A DNA stretch of 5,629 bases from Clostridia bacterium (GTDB lineage Bacteria > Bacillota > Clostridia > Oscillospirales > CAG-272): positions 1-5,629 of the forward strand of contig JAFNZX010000028.1 in the NCBI GenBank assembly GCA_017382615.1. The letters run 5' to 3'. Positions 5,328-5,629 of this stretch are shown here, in pieces (within the stretch, counting starts at the first letter, position 1; every line of letters starts with the position of its first letter). The notes beneath the pieces are model-generated. The model had not been told where the DNA came from, made no database searches, and saw only the letters and a program-made list of their open reading frames with translations. The position numbers were made by a program, and so were the translations under genes.

Positions 5328-5350
5328 GGGCGACCGCAGGTCGCCCCTAC
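5328..5350. repeat. Single-hairpin relative of the GTAGGGGCG repeat, in the queG-like leader
   Basis: GGGCGACC (5328-5335) pairs perfectly with GGTCGCCC (5339-5346) around GCA, followed by CTAC. Read on the minus strand it starts GTAGGGGCGACC, like the left half of the repeat at 2444-2503. It would be transcribed as a stable hairpin in the leader. Confidence 0.75.
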
Positions 5351-5380
5351 GGGAAAGACCCGCACAAAACAACATTTTAA

Positions 5381-5385
5381 GGAGG
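5381..5385 (+). promoter_or_regulatory. Ribosome binding site of the queG-like gene
   Basis: GGAGG preceded by TTAA lies seven bases before the ATG at 5393. It fixes the start of the last gene. Confidence 0.8.
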
Positions 5386-5392
5386 CACGGAC

Positions 5393-5629
5393 ATGACAGA
5401 TTTTGCAACATATTTCCCGCAAAGCATCAGAGTAGGGCAACCGCTCTCGCTGTCGGATTGCCGCGTGCTGCGCCCTTATCTGTTGGAGCGTGCGGGCATT
5501 TCCCAAGGCTCTGTGATCATGCTTGCCGTTCCTTACGCCGTGCCCTGCGATGGTCGCACGGTTTCCATGTATGCCGTGGCAAAGGACTACCATGCGTATT
5601 TTGACGCGCTGTTTGCATCTGTCTTGCCC
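5393..5629 (+). CDS. queG: Probable epoxyqueuosine reductase, N-terminal part (cut by right edge)
   Basis: Seventy-nine codons are visible, open to the window edge. The segment SVIMLAVPYAVP, then RTVSMYAVAKDYHAYFDALF (about 41-75), resembles the N-terminal DUF1730 region of QueG, where a hydrophobic strand ending in PY is followed by a Y-A-x-x-x-DYH motif. QueG is a cytoplasmic cobalamin and iron-sulfur enzyme that reduces epoxyqueuosine to queuosine in tRNA, the last step of that pathway. The cobalamin-contacting region and the cysteine clusters would lie outside the window, so the call rests on this motif alone. The start is set by GGAGG at seven bases and by an extended -10 promoter. No preQ1 riboswitch was seen in the leader. 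A shorter iron-sulfur paralogue of QueG, common in Clostridia, is the main alternative. Confidence 0.65.
   Translation, partial: MTDFATYFPQSIRVGQPLSLSDCRVLRPYLLERAGISQGSVIMLAVPYAVPCDGRTVSMYAVAKDYHAYFDALFASVLP

Noticed and set aside
5315..5392. A preQ1 riboswitch in the leader of the queG-like gene
   Set aside because: The leader contains the repeat-type hairpin but I could not find the small H-type pseudoknot pattern with its A-rich tail. The hairpin is explained by the repeat family.
5246..5593. Minus-strand open frame of 115 codons
   Set aside because: It crosses the queG-like promoter, the leader hairpin and the antisense of the queG-like coding region. The plus-strand reading has a promoter, GGAGG and a family motif.

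Overview
The window looks like chromosomal DNA of a Gram-positive bacterium of the class Clostridia, probably from the Oscillospiraceae/Ruminococcaceae side. This is an inference. It rests on Firmicutes-type LexA boxes (GAAC-N4-GTTC), near-consensus sigma-A promoters, strong GGAGG ribosome binding sites, a Cys lipobox lipoprotein with bacterial SH3-like domains, and dispersed repeats of the GTAGGGGCG and TGTCATCCT types that I remember from clostridial genomes. No phage, plasmid, CRISPR, tRNA or rRNA signature was seen.

Layout from left to right. (1) Positions 1-1102, minus strand: a Y-family DNA polymerase IV (DinB type) that runs off the left edge. It sits behind a consensus promoter carrying two LexA operators. 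(2) Positions 1103-1469: a divergent intergenic region with the SOS promoter on one side and a second consensus promoter on the other. (3) Positions 1470-2306, plus strand: a secreted lipoprotein with two SH3-like domains, the first apparently split by a Thr/Glu/Ala-rich insert. (4) Positions 2307-2566: a convergent intergenic region with a terminator, two 56-bp direct repeats with inverted ends, and a bidirectional terminator. (5) Positions 2567-4782, minus strand: a two-component operon, with an OmpR/PhoB-type response regulator first and a membrane histidine kinase second, overlapping by one base. (6) Positions 4783-5392: about 610 bp without a gene. It holds the regulator promoter, a roughly 330-bp repeat island bounded by inverted repeats and full of hairpins, and the promoter and leader of the last gene. 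(7) Positions 5393-5629, plus strand: the N-terminal part of a probable epoxyqueuosine reductase (QueG-like), cut by the right edge.

How the parts relate. The polymerase is an SOS-induced DNA-damage tolerance enzyme. The two-component system and the lipoprotein both act at the cell envelope and converge on each other, but nothing in the sequence proves that the kinase controls the lipoprotein. QueG belongs to tRNA queuosine synthesis and seems unrelated to its neighbours. The genes are ordinary families. The more unusual material is between them: the two-operator SOS promoter, the nested 76-bp palindrome inside the repeat island, the short cruciform repeats, and two promoters whose -10 boxes lie inside dyads. 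I did not find a convincing new multi-gene system.
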